Below, piece after piece: positions 34,728 through 47,231 of a DNA stretch of 64,000 nt (within the stretch, counting starts at the first letter, position 1; each line of letters begins with the position of its first letter). The DNA is from Methylobacterium longum. Lineage in GTDB: Bacteria > Pseudomonadota > Alphaproteobacteria > Rhizobiales > Beijerinckiaceae. The stretch covers positions 186,001 through 250,000 of the forward strand of contig NZ_BPQS01000003.1 of assembly GCF_022179385.1 (NCBI RefSeq). The letters are read 5' to 3'. The notes under the pieces were generated by a model. That model worked only from the letters and a program-made list of their open reading frames with translations, did no database searches and was not told the DNA's origin. Position numbers and translations under genes: made by a program.

Positions 34728-34982
34728 TCAGCGCTGCGGCTTGGACAGGTTCACCGCCAACGCCGCGACCAGCGTCGCCGCGTAGCTGTCGTCCTGCGTG
34801 GCCGTGATGCGATCCGCCTCGCCCCCGCTGTTGGCGGCCACCGACATCATCAGCATGACGGCCGTGGTCAGACCGCCGAGGGCAGCAACCAGAGCCAGGT
34901 AGGCGCGCACGGCAGCGCGGGGCGCGACGACCACCGCGGGCGTCTCACCGAGGCACAGCGACGAGGAACTGTGTGGCAGCAT
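34728..34982 (-). CDS. hypothetical small membrane protein, 84 aa
   Basis: Leftward frame starting at ATG 34982 (a longer frame opens at 35042). It contains one clear TM helix (AYLALVAALGGLTTAVMLMMSVA) in the middle, with a polar C-terminal part (ADRITATQDDSYAATLVAALAVNLS). No family is recognised. It is convergent with the DUF882 gene, 109 bp apart. The composition fits a real gene, but the start is uncertain. Confidence 0.5.
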   Translation of the reverse strand: MLPHSSSSLCLGETPAVVVAPRAAVRAYLALVAALGGLTTAVMLMMSVAANSGGEADRITATQDDSYAATLVAALAVNLSKPQR

Positions 34983-35128
34983 GGCGGACGAAACTGCGCT
35001 GGGAACGGACCGAACACGCGCATGCACCGAGCGCGTATTCAACAGTTCAACGTGCCGCGTTGAGCCGGGTTCTTGCGGAACGGCGGATTTTTCAACCGCC
35101 GATTAGTCCGTTGGTTGACGAGTGATGA

Positions 35129-35153
35129 GAGGGCGCCGAACCGGCGCCCCCTC
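35129..35153 (-). terminator. GC-rich hairpin downstream of ppdK
   Basis: GAGGGCGCC and GGCGCCCCCTC pair around a short loop about 10 bp beyond the ppdK stop. No T run follows on the - strand, so it may be a processing hairpin rather than a strict intrinsic terminator. Confidence 0.5.
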
Positions 35154-35162
35154 GAACGCCCG

Positions 35163-37853
<2,691 letters not shown>

Positions 37854-38027
37854 GTCGAACCCGTCCATTTCCGGTGCCCGGCGGCGGCCGAGCTGATGGC
37901 CGGGGTTGGACCATCCCGCACCGCAACGCAAGATGAACGCTTGACAGGGCTGTGCGCGTGAACCTGACGCCGCCAGCACTCTGTCAGGGATGGCGGAGAA
38001 GAAAGCTGTCGGCGCCGTCTCTCCGTA

Positions 38028-38171
38028 TCAGTGGAGGATACCGAGACCGATCACGCCGATGACGATGAGGTAGATCGCCACGATGTAATTGAGAAGCCGA
38101 GGGGCGATCAGGATCAGGATACCTGCGAGGATCGCGATGACAGGCTGAAGATTCGAGATCGTGACGGTCAC
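38028..38171 (-). CDS. DUF3096 small membrane protein, 47 aa
   Basis: GTG start at 38171 with AGGAGG five bases upstream, the best ribosome site in this stretch; the longer frame to 38285 has no such support. The sequence TISNLQPVIAILAGILILI followed by PRLLNYIVAIYLIVIGVIGL is the DUF3096 pattern: two hydrophobic helices with a PRLLNYIVA turn. Function unknown. It sits between pufC and ppdK, separated from pufC by a hairpin. Confidence 0.75.
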   Translation of the reverse strand: MTVTISNLQPVIAILAGILILIAPRLLNYIVAIYLIVIGVIGLGILH

Positions 38172-38251
38172 GGGCGCCTCCTGTGGCCAAGCTCGGCCGT
38201 GGGGTATCGACGTCCATAGCCCGTGGAGGTTCCCTGACGCTGATCTGAGAC

Positions 38252-38279
38252 GAGGCAGCCCCATGGTCCGGGCCGCCTC
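38252..38279 (-). terminator. hairpin at the end of the puf operon
   Basis: GAGGCAGCCC and GGGCCGCCTC form a 10-bp stem with one mismatch and an 8-base loop, 14 bp beyond the pufC stop. It likely ends or stabilises the puf transcript; no T run is visible on the - strand. Confidence 0.55.
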
Positions 38280-38292
38280 GCTCATCGATCGG

Positions 38293-39405
38293 TCAAGGTT
38301 GGGTCGGTTTCGGCGTCGGCGTGTTCGTGCCGGGGATCGGATCCTTCGCCTCGCCGGTCGGCAGGCTCGCGGAGATCGTCGGGTGCGACAGCTCCGGATA
38401 GGGTCCGATGACGTTGGCTCCGTTCAGGGGCTTGTTCGCGCCGTTGTGGCAGGTGGCGCAATTGATCTTGGGCGCATCCCCCAGGACGCCGAGACGGTTT
38501 CGGGGGAAGGTCGAGGTCAGGGGCGTCATGTAGTCCTGATTCAGCTCACGCACCATGCGGATGCCGTACCAGGCGTGGACCCGGTTCGGCGTGCTGGTGT
38601 CCCACTGCGCCACCGAGCGGGTGTTGTGACAGAAGGTACAGTTCACCCCGAGCGACTGGGACATGCTGATCATGATCGCGAAGGTTTTCTCCGCGTCCTG
38701 GATCGGCTTGCCCTTGGTTTCGGGCAGCGCCGTGGTGGCGTTGACCCGAACCGCGTCTTCGGACGTCTCCTTGTGCTGGTAGAAGGCTTGGTAGACGTCG
38801 TAGGGCAGCGAGGTGTTGCCGACTTCGGGGGAGGCGATGTTCTGGCTGTTGTTGCGCGGGATGAACCGTCCCGCACCCTGGACCGGATGGTCGAACCAGA
38901 TATTCGCCGGCACCGGATTGCCGCGGTGACAGGTGTAGCAGGTCACGCCCGCCTCGTGGACGTGGTTTTCCTTCCAGGTGGAGTTGATGGTCTGCGTCAT
39001 CTGGAGCATGCGGCGGGCGACGCGCTTCTGGTAAAGCTCGTCGGAAGCCATGTTCTCGGTGCTGTGGCAGTAGGTGCAGCCCTGCTGCGGTGCGACCCAT
39101 TCGGTGATCGACACCATCAGCCGGTTGAACTGCTCGGCCGAGAGGTCGCCCAGCACCTGCACGTTCTCGTAGACGGCCGACGCCTTGTCGCCGCCCGCAT
39201 CGGCCGGATCGGCCGGTGCCGGCGCCCTGTTGGCCTCCGCCAGCGCCTCGTTGCCGGCCCGGGTGCGGATCAGATCCATCCCGGTGCCGCGGAACCCGGT
39301 CTGCTTGACCGCCATCGGCGGGTGGGTCCAGCCGGCACCACCGAACATCGCGATGGTGAGGAAGAGGGCGAGCGCACCGCCGACGACCGCAAGAATCGTC
39401 TTCAT
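38293..39405 (-). CDS. pufC: photosynthetic reaction centre cytochrome c subunit
   Basis: Tetraheme periplasmic cytochrome (370 aa) that re-reduces the photo-oxidised special pair. An N-terminal hydrophobic anchor (LAVVGGALALFLTIAMFGGAGW) precedes the soluble domain. Four heme-binding motifs are visible in order: CTYCH, CYTCH, CTFCH, CATCH. Conserved TEWVAPQQGCTYCH and NCTFCHNTRSVAQWDTSTPNRVHAWYGIRMVRELN match PufC. It ends in a Pro/Thr-rich tail. It follows pufM by 10 bp as the last gene of the puf operon. No signal-peptidase II Cys is evident, so it is probably anchored by its N-terminal helix. Confidence 0.97.
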   Translation of the reverse strand: MKTILAVVGGALALFLTIAMFGGAGWTHPPMAVKQTGFRGTGMDLIRTRAGNEALAEANRAPAPADPADAGGDKASAVYENVQVLGDLSAEQFNRLMVSITEWVAPQQGCTYCHSTENMASDELYQKRVARRMLQMTQTINSTWKENHVHEAGVTCYTCHRGNPVPANIWFDHPVQGAGRFIPRNNSQNIASPEVGNTSLPYDVYQAFYQHKETSEDAVRVNATTALPETKGKPIQDAEKTFAIMISMSQSLGVNCTFCHNTRSVAQWDTSTPNRVHAWYGIRMVRELNQDYMTPLTSTFPRNRLGVLGDAPKINCATCHNGANKPLNGANVIGPYPELSHPTISASLPTGEAKDPIPGTNTPTPKPTQP

Positions 39406-39415
39406 GACGTCCTCC

Positions 39416-40396
39416 TTACGGCCTCGGGCCGGGTGCGAGATGAGCGGGATCGACGATCGGGCCGTAGACCTGCGGGTACGAGGGTGCGACGCCGTGCTTG
39501 ACCGCCCACAGGTACCAGTTGTCGACGACGGTGCCGGTGAGCAGGATGCCGATGCCGCCGGTGAGCGTGGTCAGGACCGCGAACCACCACGCCCAGCGAT
39601 GGACCGATTCCATGGTGGCGTTGAAGCCCATGGTCCAGCGCCAGAACAGGGCGGCGCGCTCGGTGGCCGTTCCCCGATCGACGATCTGGTCGATCTCGCG
39701 CTCGGCGCCGTAGCGCGAGCAGGCCAGGATGGTGCCGCCGTGCATCGCGAACAGTAGCGTCGATCCGTAGAGGAACGTGATCGAGAGCATGTGGAACGGG
39801 TTGTAGAACAGGTTCCCGTACCGGAGCGAGAAGGCGGCGGTCCAATCGAGGTGCGGGAAGATGCCGAAGGGCACGGCCTCAGACCACGACCCCATCAGCA
39901 GCGGCCGGATGAAGCCGAGGACGAGGTAGAGCCAGATCGCCGAGGCGAAGGCGTAGGGGACGTGGAGACCGAGGCCCAGCGCCTTCGCCCGCTTGTAGAG
40001 GTGCACCCACCAGAGCAGGATCGACGTGGTGAGGAAGAAGCCGGCGATCAGCCACCAACCGCCCTCGTTGAGCGGCGGCAGGACCTTCAGGCCGTATTTC
40101 GGCAGCGGCGGCTCCAGTGCGAGCCACGGCAATTGCCGCACGAACTGGACGGGATCCCAGTTGACTGAGGCCCACATGTTGAGCCCGATGATCTCGAACG
40201 CGATCACCCCGCAGGTGATCGAGAGCGCCGCGATATAGCCGATGTAGATCGGGCCGACCTGGCTGTTGCCCAGCAGGCCGAACAGGTAGCTGTTGAACGG
40301 CTTGCCGACCCGGTCGTCGACCGCGACGGGAACGCCCTGATCCGGCACGAGCGGGCGCACCTGAACCTGCGTGAAGATGTTCTGGTAATAGGCCAT
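39416..40396 (-). CDS. pufM: photosynthetic reaction centre M subunit
   Basis: Membrane core subunit (326 aa, near the usual 305-325) that binds special-pair bacteriochlorophyll, pheophytin and quinone with PufL. It starts [15 protein letters not shown] and has five TM helices. Bacteriochlorophyll and iron ligands lie in [26 protein letters not shown] (His) and [23 protein letters not shown] (His). It lies 81 bp after pufL and 10 bp before pufC. The Leu/His replacements that distinguish M from L are consistent with this assignment. Confidence 0.98.
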   Translation of the reverse strand: MAYYQNIFTQVQVRPLVPDQGVPVAVDDRVGKPFNSYLFGLLGNSQVGPIYIGYIAALSITCGVIAFEIIGLNMWASVNWDPVQFVRQLPWLALEPPLPKYGLKVLPPLNEGGWWLIAGFFLTTSILLWWVHLYKRAKALGLGLHVPYAFASAIWLYLVLGFIRPLLMGSWSEAVPFGIFPHLDWTAAFSLRYGNLFYNPFHMLSITFLYGSTLLFAMHGGTILACSRYGAEREIDQIVDRGTATERAALFWRWTMGFNATMESVHRWAWWFAVLTTLTGGIGILLTGTVVDNWYLWAVKHGVAPSYPQVYGPIVDPAHLAPGPRP

Positions 40397-40477
40397 GGCC
40401 TGCCCTCCCCCGGAGTGCCGCGCCGCTGGGCGGCGGCGACCCGTAATGCCCGTGTCGTCTCGTCCGCGTACCGCCGG

Positions 40478-41302
40478 TCACCGCCAGACGGGCAGGTTGA
40501 GCCACCAGCCCCACCATTGCGGCCAGCCCTGCGTCCAGAACGGACCGCTGATCACGATGCAGACCGCGCTCCAGAATCCCGCCGACAGCGCCAGGAACAG
40601 GCCCAGGCGGTGGATGCCCAGCGTGCCGATCGAGTAGCCGATCGTGTCGCGGAAGAACGTGTCCTCGTGCTCCGGTGTCTTCACCGTCTCGCCCTTCGAA
40701 GGATTGGTCGAGGACAGGATCAGGCCGCCGTGCATGGCCAGCGCCAGGGTCGTGGTGAAGAAGAACGTCACCGCCAGCATGTGAGCCGGATTGTAGTGAA
40801 AGTGGAGATATTGATATCCCGTGTTCGAAACCCAATCGAGATGGCTGAGAATACCGTATGGGAAGCCGTATCCCCACGCGCCCATCAGGAAGGGCCGGAC
40901 CACCACGAGGGTGAAGTAGGCGAAGATCGCCATGCCGAAGGCGACGGGGACGTGATAGCCGATGCCGAGCTTGCGGCAGATTTCCACCTCGCGCAGCGCC
41001 CAGGACACGAAGGAGCCCAGCGCGCAGATCGTGATGATCTGCCAGAGGCCGCCCTCCTTCAGCGGCGCCAGCTTCAAGCCGTAGCTGATATCCGGCGGCG
41101 CGATGTTGATCTGCCAGACGTTCCAGGTCGGCCCGATCGCCGCGCCGTAGATCACCAGCGCGGTGCCGAGCACCGTGAAGAACAATCCGACCACGCCGAA
41201 GAAGCCGACGAAGAATGGCCCGACCCAGAAGTCGAACAGGTCGCCGCCCAGCAGCGTACCGCCGCGGACCCTGTATTTACGCTCGAAGCTCAGCATCGCC
41301 AT
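40478..41302 (-). CDS. pufL: photosynthetic reaction centre L subunit
   Basis: Membrane core subunit of 274 aa, standard for PufL. The N-terminus [33 protein letters not shown] is the family hallmark and fixes the start at 41302, with GAGGAG upstream. The ligand segment is [26 protein letters not shown], and the iron/quinone-site residues lie in [16 protein letters not shown]. It is separated from pufA by 79 bp containing a strong hairpin. Confidence 0.98.
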   Translation of the reverse strand: MAMLSFERKYRVRGGTLLGGDLFDFWVGPFFVGFFGVVGLFFTVLGTALVIYGAAIGPTWNVWQINIAPPDISYGLKLAPLKEGGLWQIITICALGSFVSWALREVEICRKLGIGYHVPVAFGMAIFAYFTLVVVRPFLMGAWGYGFPYGILSHLDWVSNTGYQYLHFHYNPAHMLAVTFFFTTTLALAMHGGLILSSTNPSKGETVKTPEHEDTFFRDTIGYSIGTLGIHRLGLFLALSAGFWSAVCIVISGPFWTQGWPQWWGWWLNLPVWR

Positions 41303-41344
41303 GGCGGCTGCTCCTCAGTCAGGCCGGAGAAGAGGGTTGGGGGT

Positions 41345-41370
41345 GACCGCGGCCCTCGCGCGCCGCGGTC
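41345..41370 (-). promoter_or_regulatory. pufA-pufL intercistronic mRNA hairpin
   Basis: A perfect 9-bp stem (GACCGCGGC / GCCGCGGTC) with an 8-base loop sits 12 bp after the pufA stop. In Rhodobacter an equivalent hairpin protects the pufBA message from 3' decay and sets the light-harvesting to reaction-centre ratio; the same role is inferred here. Confidence 0.7.
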
Positions 41371-41381
41371 CGGACCGGGGG

Positions 41382-41570
41382 TCAGGCCGGCAGGTGCGGC
41401 AGTGCGAGCGTGATGGCGTTCGCCGCCTTGTTGGCCTTCGGACCTTCCAACCAGTTGAACCGGTCGGTGGAGAGAAGGATAAAATGGATCAGCAGCGCCA
41501 GGATGAAGAGGAAGGTGAACAGAGCCACCAGCGTGCGCCGCGGATCGAACAGCAACCAAACCTTATGCAT
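41382..41570 (-). CDS. pufA: light-harvesting 1 antenna protein alpha chain
   Basis: Single-span antenna polypeptide of 62 aa. N-terminus [22 protein letters not shown] is the LH1 alpha signature; the bacteriochlorophyll ligand is His in [11 protein letters not shown], followed by [10 protein letters not shown]. It lies 10 bp after pufB and forms alpha/beta pairs in the ring around the reaction centre. Confidence 0.97.
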   Translation of the reverse strand: MHKVWLLFDPRRTLVALFTFLFILALLIHFILLSTDRFNWLEGPKANKAANAITLALPHLPA

Positions 41571-41580
41571 GCGAGCCTCC

Positions 41581-41817
41581 TCAGCCGATCATCGTGACGA
41601 GGGCGCGGGCCGCATCGGTGACGCCGTCGAGTGACGCGTAGCCCTGCGGTCCTGGAAGCCACGGACGCCACAGCCAGACGAGGATGTGGGCGACCACGGC
41701 GATCGCCGTGAAGATGAGGAAGCTCGTCAGGAAGATCGCGTGGAACTCCTTGGCTTCCGGTTCCGTCAGCCCGGACAGGCTGCTCGGTCTTTCTGTTGTG
41801 ACGGGTCCACTCGCCAT
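41581..41817 (-). CDS. pufB: light-harvesting 1 antenna protein beta chain
   Basis: Single-span antenna polypeptide of 78 aa, somewhat longer at the C-terminus than most LH1 beta chains because of the tail [20 protein letters not shown]. The motif [16 protein letters not shown] and the ligand His in [17 protein letters not shown] identify it. GGAGG eight bases before the ATG. Upstream lies a hairpin separating it from pufQ. Confidence 0.96.
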   Translation of the reverse strand: MASGPVTTERPSSLSGLTEPEAKEFHAIFLTSFLIFTAIAVVAHILVWLWRPWLPGPQGYASLDGVTDAARALVTMIG

Positions 41818-41840
41818 GGTTCAGACCTCCGTGTGTTGGC

Positions 41841-41860
41841 CGCGCTTCTCGCGAAGCGCG
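41841..41860 (-). promoter_or_regulatory. pufQ-pufB intercistronic hairpin
   Basis: CGCGCTTC and GAAGCGCG form a perfect 8-bp stem with a TCGC loop, 23-43 bp upstream of pufB. Position matches the RNase E processing region between pufQ and pufB known from Rhodobacter; its function here is inferred. Confidence 0.6.
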
Positions 41861-41940
41861 ACGGGTTCAGCCGTGTCGCTGGTACGGTCACGGCCTGACT
41901 TCCCCCGCGTCACCGGTCGGAAGCATCTCGAGCAGGGCGT

Positions 41941-42162
41941 TCAGCCCATGAAGGCGAAGGGGATGGCCTGCACCGCCATGGCGCGGGCCTCTCCGAAGAT
42001 GGTGCGGCGCACGGGCGCGAGACCCGGCCGCGAGGCATCCCGGGAGGGCCGGAGGCGCCCGGCGGCCGCGGCTGCGAGGAAGAACGGGTAGGTCGCCGCC
42101 AGGATCAGCCGGAACTGGATCTCTTCCTGGTGCTGGCGGGGAGTCGGGACCATCGTTCGCAT
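41941..42162 (-). CDS. pufQ: PufQ protein
   Basis: Small membrane protein of 73 aa, the usual PufQ length, linked to bacteriochlorophyll synthesis and photocomplex assembly. The N-terminal RQHQEEIQFRLILAATYPFFL is the recognisable PufQ motif with one TM segment; the rest is Arg-rich. GAAGGAG seven bases before ATG 42162 fixes the start; a longer open frame upstream is a shadow of bchZ. It lies 35 bp after bchZ and heads the puf genes. Confidence 0.88.
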   Translation of the reverse strand: MRTMVPTPRQHQEEIQFRLILAATYPFFLAAAAAGRLRPSRDASRPGLAPVRRTIFGEARAMAVQAIPFAFMG

Positions 42163-42197
42163 CGTCAGGTCTCCTTCGGGGTCAAGGGAAAGCAGGG

Positions 42198-43664
42198 TCA
42201 CGCCGGGATCCCCCCGGCGAAATCGGTGCGGGCCCGCTCGACATGGGCGGTCGCCACGGCAGGGGATTCGGTGTTGCGGGCCGCGCGCTCGGCGGCGTCG
42301 CGCAGGCGCTTGGCGGCGGAGATGCGAGCCAGGACCGGTTGCGCCTCGACCAGCGCTTCGAGGGCCTGCCGCGCCGCCTCGTCCCAGGGCAGTTCCGCGT
42401 GGCGCCGCGCCGGGGTGGCCTCCACCGTGTCCATGTCGCGGGCGAGCGGCAGGATGTGGAAGAGGGTGTCGAACAGGGCGTTGCAGACCTCTTGGACGAG
42501 GTAGGTCGCGCCGGCGTAGCCCATGAACGGCGTGCCGGTGTGCCGCCGGATGATGGCGCCGGGGAACGAGGCGGGGACGTAGGTCGCCCGCGCGCCGCAC
42601 TCGGCGAGGTACATCCGCTCGTTGAACGAACCGAACAGGACCAGGGGCGGCCTGGCGGCGATGGCGGCCCGCACGGCCGCGTTGTCGGGCTTCTGGCCGG
42701 CCGAGCGGCCGAAGGCGAAATGGCAGGGCAGCCCCATCTCGTCTTCGAGGAAGTGGCGCAGGCCGCGGGCGTAGGTCTCGGTGGCGACGATGCCGAAGCT
42801 CGCCGTTCCGAAGAAGTCCTGGGTCACCGACCGCCAGAGATCCCAGACCGGCTTGATGGTCGTGTGCCGCTCCCGCTCGATGAACGGCTCGGGATCCAGG
42901 CCCAGGATCTCACCGAGCGAGCGCAGGAACTTGGTCGTCGACAGGATGCCGATCGGCGCCTGCAGGTAGGGCCGCTCCAGATCCTCGCAGAGGAGCCGGC
43001 CGAACTCCCGGTACAGGCAGATATTCGCGTCGGCGTTGACCAGCTTCGGCACGTCGGCGAGGTGCGACCCGAGCGGGAAGGTCAGGTTCACCTCGGCGCC
43101 GATCCCCTCGACCAGCCGGCGGACCTCCGCGAGATCGGACGGCATGTTGAAGGTGCCGTAGGCCGGGCCGATCAGGTTCACCCGCGGCCTCTCGCCGGGC
43201 TTGCGCTCGGGCCGGGCCGGGATGCCCTTCTTGGCGAACTTCTTGGCGCCGTATTCCTGCCAGAGCCAGCGCATTGCCCGGTCGGCCGCCTGCCACTGGT
43301 CCTCGTCGATGGTGCGCGGCAGGAAACGCTGGAGGCCGGTGCCCTCCGGCGTCACGCCGCCGCCGATCATCTCGGCGATGGATCCGGTGACCACCACGCT
43401 GGGCTGGCCGGGATCGAGGGTGGCATGGGCGCGCTTCATGGCGCCCTCGGTCCCGTGCCGGCCGAGTTCCTCCTCGGCGAGGCCGGTGACGACGATCGGG
43501 AGCTCGTGCGGCGGCAGCGCGTCGGTGTAGTGCAGCACCGAAGTGACCGGCAGGTTCTCGCAGCCCACGGGGCCGTCGATGACGACCTGCAGGCCCTTGA
43601 CCGCGGTGAAGACGTAGACCGCGCCCCAGTAGCCGCCGGCCCTGTCGTGATCGAGGATCAGCAT
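42198..43664 (-). CDS. bchZ: chlorophyllide a oxidoreductase subunit Z
   Basis: Catalytic NifK-like subunit (488 aa) of the BchXYZ enzyme that reduces chlorophyllide ring B. The N-terminus [38 protein letters not shown] carries conserved Cys for the shared 4Fe-4S cluster. The segment [20 protein letters not shown] is also typical. ATG 43664 overlaps the bchY stop; a GTG immediately upstream (43667) is an alternative. Third of bchXYZ and directly upstream of pufQ. Confidence 0.97.
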   Translation of the reverse strand: MLILDHDRAGGYWGAVYVFTAVKGLQVVIDGPVGCENLPVTSVLHYTDALPPHELPIVVTGLAEEELGRHGTEGAMKRAHATLDPGQPSVVVTGSIAEMIGGGVTPEGTGLQRFLPRTIDEDQWQAADRAMRWLWQEYGAKKFAKKGIPARPERKPGERPRVNLIGPAYGTFNMPSDLAEVRRLVEGIGAEVNLTFPLGSHLADVPKLVNADANICLYREFGRLLCEDLERPYLQAPIGILSTTKFLRSLGEILGLDPEPFIERERHTTIKPVWDLWRSVTQDFFGTASFGIVATETYARGLRHFLEDEMGLPCHFAFGRSAGQKPDNAAVRAAIAARPPLVLFGSFNERMYLAECGARATYVPASFPGAIIRRHTGTPFMGYAGATYLVQEVCNALFDTLFHILPLARDMDTVEATPARRHAELPWDEAARQALEALVEAQPVLARISAAKRLRDAAERAARNTESPAVATAHVERARTDFAGGIPA

Positions 43665-45193
43665 CACGCCATCTCCCCGATCGGCTTCTTCGGGCCCTCG
43701 ATCTTCGGGCCCTGGCGGCGCTGCGGCACCTCCTGCCAGACGCCGGCGGCATGACCGGTGCCGACACCTTCGAAGAAGGCGCGCATCGCGGCGAACCGCG
43801 CCTTGTTGCCCATCGCCGCGTTGATCACGGTCGCGAGCGAGCCGGCGCCGGCCGCGCCCATCAGGGGGCGCGCCGAGATCAGGTTGGTGAAGTACAGCGC
43901 CGGGGTGCCGCGCTCCTTGGCCCGCTGCACGACGGGGGTCGTGCCGATGGCGAGGTCCGGCTTCAGCGACTCGAAAGCGTAGAGGTCGTCCTCCAGGGAA
44001 GCCCGGTAGCGCACCTGGGTGCCGCGGGCCTCGAGCCAGTCGCGGTCGGCCTCGGACCAGGTCGTGCGCGGGCAGGCGGTGCCCACGTAGGGAACCTCGG
44101 CGCCGCTCTCGACGAGGAGTCGCGCCACGAGGAGTTCCGACCCCTCGTAGCCGGAGAGCGTGATCCGGCCCTTGATCGGCATGGCGCCGAGCGCCCCACG
44201 GATGCCCGGCAGGATCCGGTTCTTGGCCGCCTCGACGGTGGCGCGGGCGACACCGCAGGCCTCGCCGATCCGGTCGAGCCAGTCGGCGGTGCCGTCGACG
44301 CCGACCGGGGCGGAGCCGACGATGGGCCGGCCGGCAGCCTCGAACTCACGGATGGAGGCGGTGTAGAACGGGTGGATCGCGGCCACGGCGGCACAATCGA
44401 GCGCGCTGTAGAGTTCGCGCCACTCGCGCGTCGGCACCACCGGGCCGGCCGCGAGGCCGAGCGGCTCCAGCAACGCGCCGATCACCACGGGATCGGCCGG
44501 GAAGATCTCGCCGAGGAGCGCGATGCTCGGGCGCTCGGAACGTCCGCCGCGGGGGGCGGCGACCGGACCCCGCTCGACCTCCGAACGGGCGACCTTCAGC
44601 ATGGCGCCCGCCAGCACGTCCTTGGCCTCGGCGTGGGTCGGAACCCCGAAGCCCGGCACGTCGATGCCGATCACGCGGACGCCGTCGATCTCCTTCGGGA
44701 GCAGACGCAGCGGCACGCCGGAGGCGGTCGGCACGCAGAGGTTGATGACGACGACGGCGTCGTAATCCTCGGTCCGTGCGGTGGCGTGGACCGCCTCGCG
44801 GATGTCCTCGAACAGCTTGCCGGTGACGAGCGTCTCCGAGTTGAACGGCACGTAGCCGACGCTGCGCCGCGCACCGTAGAAGTGGGACGTGAAGGTCAGG
44901 CCGTAAACGCAGCAGGCCGAGCCTGACAGGATGGTGGCGGTGCGGCGCATCCGCAGACCGACCCGGAGCGAACCGAAGGCCGGACACATGCTCTGGGGCT
45001 GGTCGTGCGGCCCCTGCGGATAATCGCTCCGCAGCTGCGCCAGGGTCTCCGACATGCCGGCCGCTTCGGCTGCCGCCCGCATCGCGTCGCCGCCGGCGTG
45101 GCAACCGACCCCGTCGCCCCGGGTGGCGGCGAGGTCAACATTTGCGGGCGCCTTGCGGGCCCGCAGATCGGCGATGTCGAGGGAGACGGCCAT
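43664..45193 (-). CDS. bchY: chlorophyllide a oxidoreductase subunit Y
   Basis: Catalytic NifD-like subunit of 509 aa. Conserved Cys residues lie in [36 protein letters not shown], which binds the 4Fe-4S cluster with BchZ, and in [15 protein letters not shown]. The start at 45193 ([10 protein letters not shown]) is five bases after the bchX stop; the extra upstream frame overlaps bchX. It ends overlapping bchZ. Confidence 0.97.
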   Translation of the reverse strand: MAVSLDIADLRARKAPANVDLAATRGDGVGCHAGGDAMRAAAEAAGMSETLAQLRSDYPQGPHDQPQSMCPAFGSLRVGLRMRRTATILSGSACCVYGLTFTSHFYGARRSVGYVPFNSETLVTGKLFEDIREAVHATARTEDYDAVVVINLCVPTASGVPLRLLPKEIDGVRVIGIDVPGFGVPTHAEAKDVLAGAMLKVARSEVERGPVAAPRGGRSERPSIALLGEIFPADPVVIGALLEPLGLAAGPVVPTREWRELYSALDCAAVAAIHPFYTASIREFEAAGRPIVGSAPVGVDGTADWLDRIGEACGVARATVEAAKNRILPGIRGALGAMPIKGRITLSGYEGSELLVARLLVESGAEVPYVGTACPRTTWSEADRDWLEARGTQVRYRASLEDDLYAFESLKPDLAIGTTPVVQRAKERGTPALYFTNLISARPLMGAAGAGSLATVINAAMGNKARFAAMRAFFEGVGTGHAAGVWQEVPQRRQGPKIEGPKKPIGEMA

Positions 45194-45198
45194 GCGCG

Positions 45199-46203
45199 TC
45201 AGACCTCGTCGTAGACGACTTCGAGGGACGGCTTGGACACGTGGGCGACGCCGCACATGTCCTCGTGGGTCGCCGGGACCAAGACCACGTCGCGGCCGGT
45301 GACGTCGCTGGAGAACAGGCCGAGCAGCCCGTCCTGCGTCAGCGGCGTCGGCCGATGCGGTGCCGCGTCGGCGACGTTGGCGGCCAGATCCGAGAACAGG
45401 CTGCCCCAGCGGCTCTCCGGTCGGCCGATGATCTCGTAGTTGGCGCTCTTGCGGCGGATGTCGTCGTCTGCCGGGATCGAGGCCAGGACCGGGATGCCGG
45501 CGGCGTCCGCGAAGGCCTGGGCCTCGCCGGTGCCGTCATCCTTGTTGATCACCAGACCGCCGACGCCGACATTGCCGCCGAGCTTGCGGAAATACTCCAC
45601 CGCCGAGCAGACGTTATTGGCGACGTAGAGCGATTGCAGGTCGTTCGAGCCGACGACGATGACCTTCTGGCACATGTCCCGGGCGATCGGCAGGCCGAAG
45701 CCGCCGCAGACCACGTCGCCCAGGAAATCGAGCAGGACGAAGTCGAAGCCCCAGTCGTGGAAGCCGAGCTTCTCCAGCAGTTCGAAGCCGTGGATGATGC
45801 CGCGGCCGCCGCAGCCGCGGCCGACCTCGGGACCGCCCAGCTCCATGGCGTAGACGCCGTCGCGCTTGAAGCAGACGTCGCCGATGGCCACAGCCTCGCC
45901 GGCGAGCTTCTTCTTGGTCGAAGTCTCGATGATCGTCGGGCAGGCTTTGCCGCCGAACAGGAGCGAGGTCGTGTCGCTCTTCGGATCACAGCCGATCAGC
46001 AGGACCTTCTTGCCCTGTTGAGCCATCATGTAGCTGAGATTGGCCAGCGTGAACGACTTGCCGATGCCGCCCTTGCCGTAGATCGCGATGATCTGCGTCT
46101 CTTTCTTGGCCGGCGCGGTAACGACCGGATCCGGCTCGACCGCCGCCTCGGCGCGAAGCTGCGCGGCTTGGGACAGGGCGGCCTTGTTCAGTTGAACATT
46201 CAC
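45199..46203 (-). CDS. bchX: chlorophyllide a oxidoreductase iron protein subunit X
   Basis: NifH-like ATPase (334 aa) that passes electrons to BchYZ. P-loop IYGKGGIGKSFTLANL near residue 41, switch motif GCDPKSDTT, cluster cysteines in GRGCGGRGI and DVVCGGFGLPIARDMCQ. GTG start overlapping the bchC stop (GTGA at 46200-46203). Its N-terminal 35 residues precede the nucleotide-binding core, as in other BchX proteins. Confidence 0.97.
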   Translation of the reverse strand: MNVQLNKAALSQAAQLRAEAAVEPDPVVTAPAKKETQIIAIYGKGGIGKSFTLANLSYMMAQQGKKVLLIGCDPKSDTTSLLFGGKACPTIIETSTKKKLAGEAVAIGDVCFKRDGVYAMELGGPEVGRGCGGRGIIHGFELLEKLGFHDWGFDFVLLDFLGDVVCGGFGLPIARDMCQKVIVVGSNDLQSLYVANNVCSAVEYFRKLGGNVGVGGLVINKDDGTGEAQAFADAAGIPVLASIPADDDIRRKSANYEIIGRPESRWGSLFSDLAANVADAAPHRPTPLTQDGLLGLFSSDVTGRDVVLVPATHEDMCGVAHVSKPSLEVVYDEV

Positions 46204-47138
46204 GCGGCGTTCCTCCAGTCGAGGATCATCTTCAGGCAGGACGGATCGGCGAATGCCGTGCGATAGGCGTCCTGTGCCTGGTTCGCCGGAACACGGTGCG
46301 TGATCAGCCCGTCGAGGGAGAGCCGGCCGCTCTCGATCAGCATCGTGACGGCCGCCGTGTCTTCCGGCCGGAACTCGGCGGAGATCCGGATCCTGGCCTC
46401 CCGCATGAAGGCCGGGGGGAAGGCAAAGCTGAGCGGGGCCTCGTAGAACCCGGCCAAGACGATCTCGCCGCCCGGCGCCAGGTGCGCGATCAGGTCGTCG
46501 AGGCCGGCGGCATTCCCGCTGACATCGGTGATCGTCGTGTAGTCGCGCCGCGGGTCCGCCTGCGGCGCGAGGATCGTGTAGCCGTGGTCGCCCGTCGCGC
46601 GGATAGGATCGGTCTCCCAGATCGTCGGCTCGGCACCGGCCGCCAGCGTCAGGCGCGCCAGAAGCCGCCCGAGGACACCGTGTCCGACGATCAAGGGTTT
46701 GGCGCCGGGCCGGATGCCACCGAGCGCGCGGTAGGCCGTCGCCGCGAGAGCCAGGAGGCAGGCACGTTCGCCGAGAGCCGGATCCACCGGAACCAGTCGC
46801 TCGGTTGGCGCGACGAGATGCGAGGCGGCGCCCCCGAAGAGGCCGCGAACGGAACCGAAGCAGCGCGCTCCCGGAACGTAGACGCTCTGCCCGACCCGGA
46901 TCGAAGCACCTGGCTTCACGTCGACGACGGTGCCGACGGATTCGTAGCCGGGCACGAGCGGGTACCCCATCCCGGGGAACGACGGCATGCGGCCCGACCA
47001 GAGCAGGCGCTCCGTGCCGGTGCTGATACCGCTCCAGGACACGGCCACGACGGCATCGGCTTCACCGGCCGGAGTCAGCGGCAACCGCTGAATAGCAAGA
47101 TGCTCCGGTTTTTCAAGGATGATGGCGAGCGCGTCCAT
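46200..47138 (-). CDS. bchC: 3-hydroxyethyl bacteriochlorophyllide a dehydrogenase
   Basis: Oxidises the C3 hydroxyethyl group to acetyl in bacteriochlorophyll a synthesis; 312 aa, typical. Sequence begins MDALAIILEKPEHLAI, shows the medium-chain dehydrogenase elements SWSGISTGTERLLWSGRMPSFPG and LVPGYESVGTVV, and a nucleotide-binding loop GHGVLGRLLARL. It lacks the structural zinc loop, as other BchC do. Start 47138 chosen by family alignment; in-frame ATG 47150 and 47198 lie upstream. Its promoter carries a PpsR-type site. Confidence 0.95.
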   Translation of the reverse strand: MDALAIILEKPEHLAIQRLPLTPAGEADAVVAVSWSGISTGTERLLWSGRMPSFPGMGYPLVPGYESVGTVVDVKPGASIRVGQSVYVPGARCFGSVRGLFGGAASHLVAPTERLVPVDPALGERACLLALAATAYRALGGIRPGAKPLIVGHGVLGRLLARLTLAAGAEPTIWETDPIRATGDHGYTILAPQADPRRDYTTITDVSGNAAGLDDLIAHLAPGGEIVLAGFYEAPLSFAFPPAFMREARIRISAEFRPEDTAAVTMLIESGRLSLDGLITHRVPANQAQDAYRTAFADPSCLKMILDWRNAA

Positions 47139-47192
47139 GGCTGGAATCATCCGCCTGTGTTTGGCCGACTCTCTGGAGAGGGAGTCGCTTTG

Positions 47193-47210
47193 TGTCATCC
47201 TAGATAGACA
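47193..47210. promoter_or_regulatory. PpsR/CrtJ binding site over the bchC promoter
   Basis: TGTCATCCTAGATAGACA fits the TGT-N12-ACA consensus of the PpsR/CrtJ repressor exactly and is symmetric in its outer bases. It overlaps the predicted -10 box of bchC, so binding would block transcription under oxic conditions. Confidence 0.72.
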
Positions 47211-47224
47211 TACTTCAGCGTCAA
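47197..47224 (-). promoter_or_regulatory. predicted sigma-70 promoter of bchC
   Basis: Read on the - strand: TTGACG, 16-base spacer, TAGGAT. It lies between the crtF stop and the bchC ATG, giving bchCXYZ-puf an internal promoter beside readthrough from crtEF. Confidence 0.55.
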
Positions 47225-47231
47225 GTCACAC

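Noticed and set aside
41941..42600. 219-codon frame including pufQ
   Set aside because: The first 146 codons are an out-of-frame shadow of bchZ; only the part from ATG 42162 matches PufQ.
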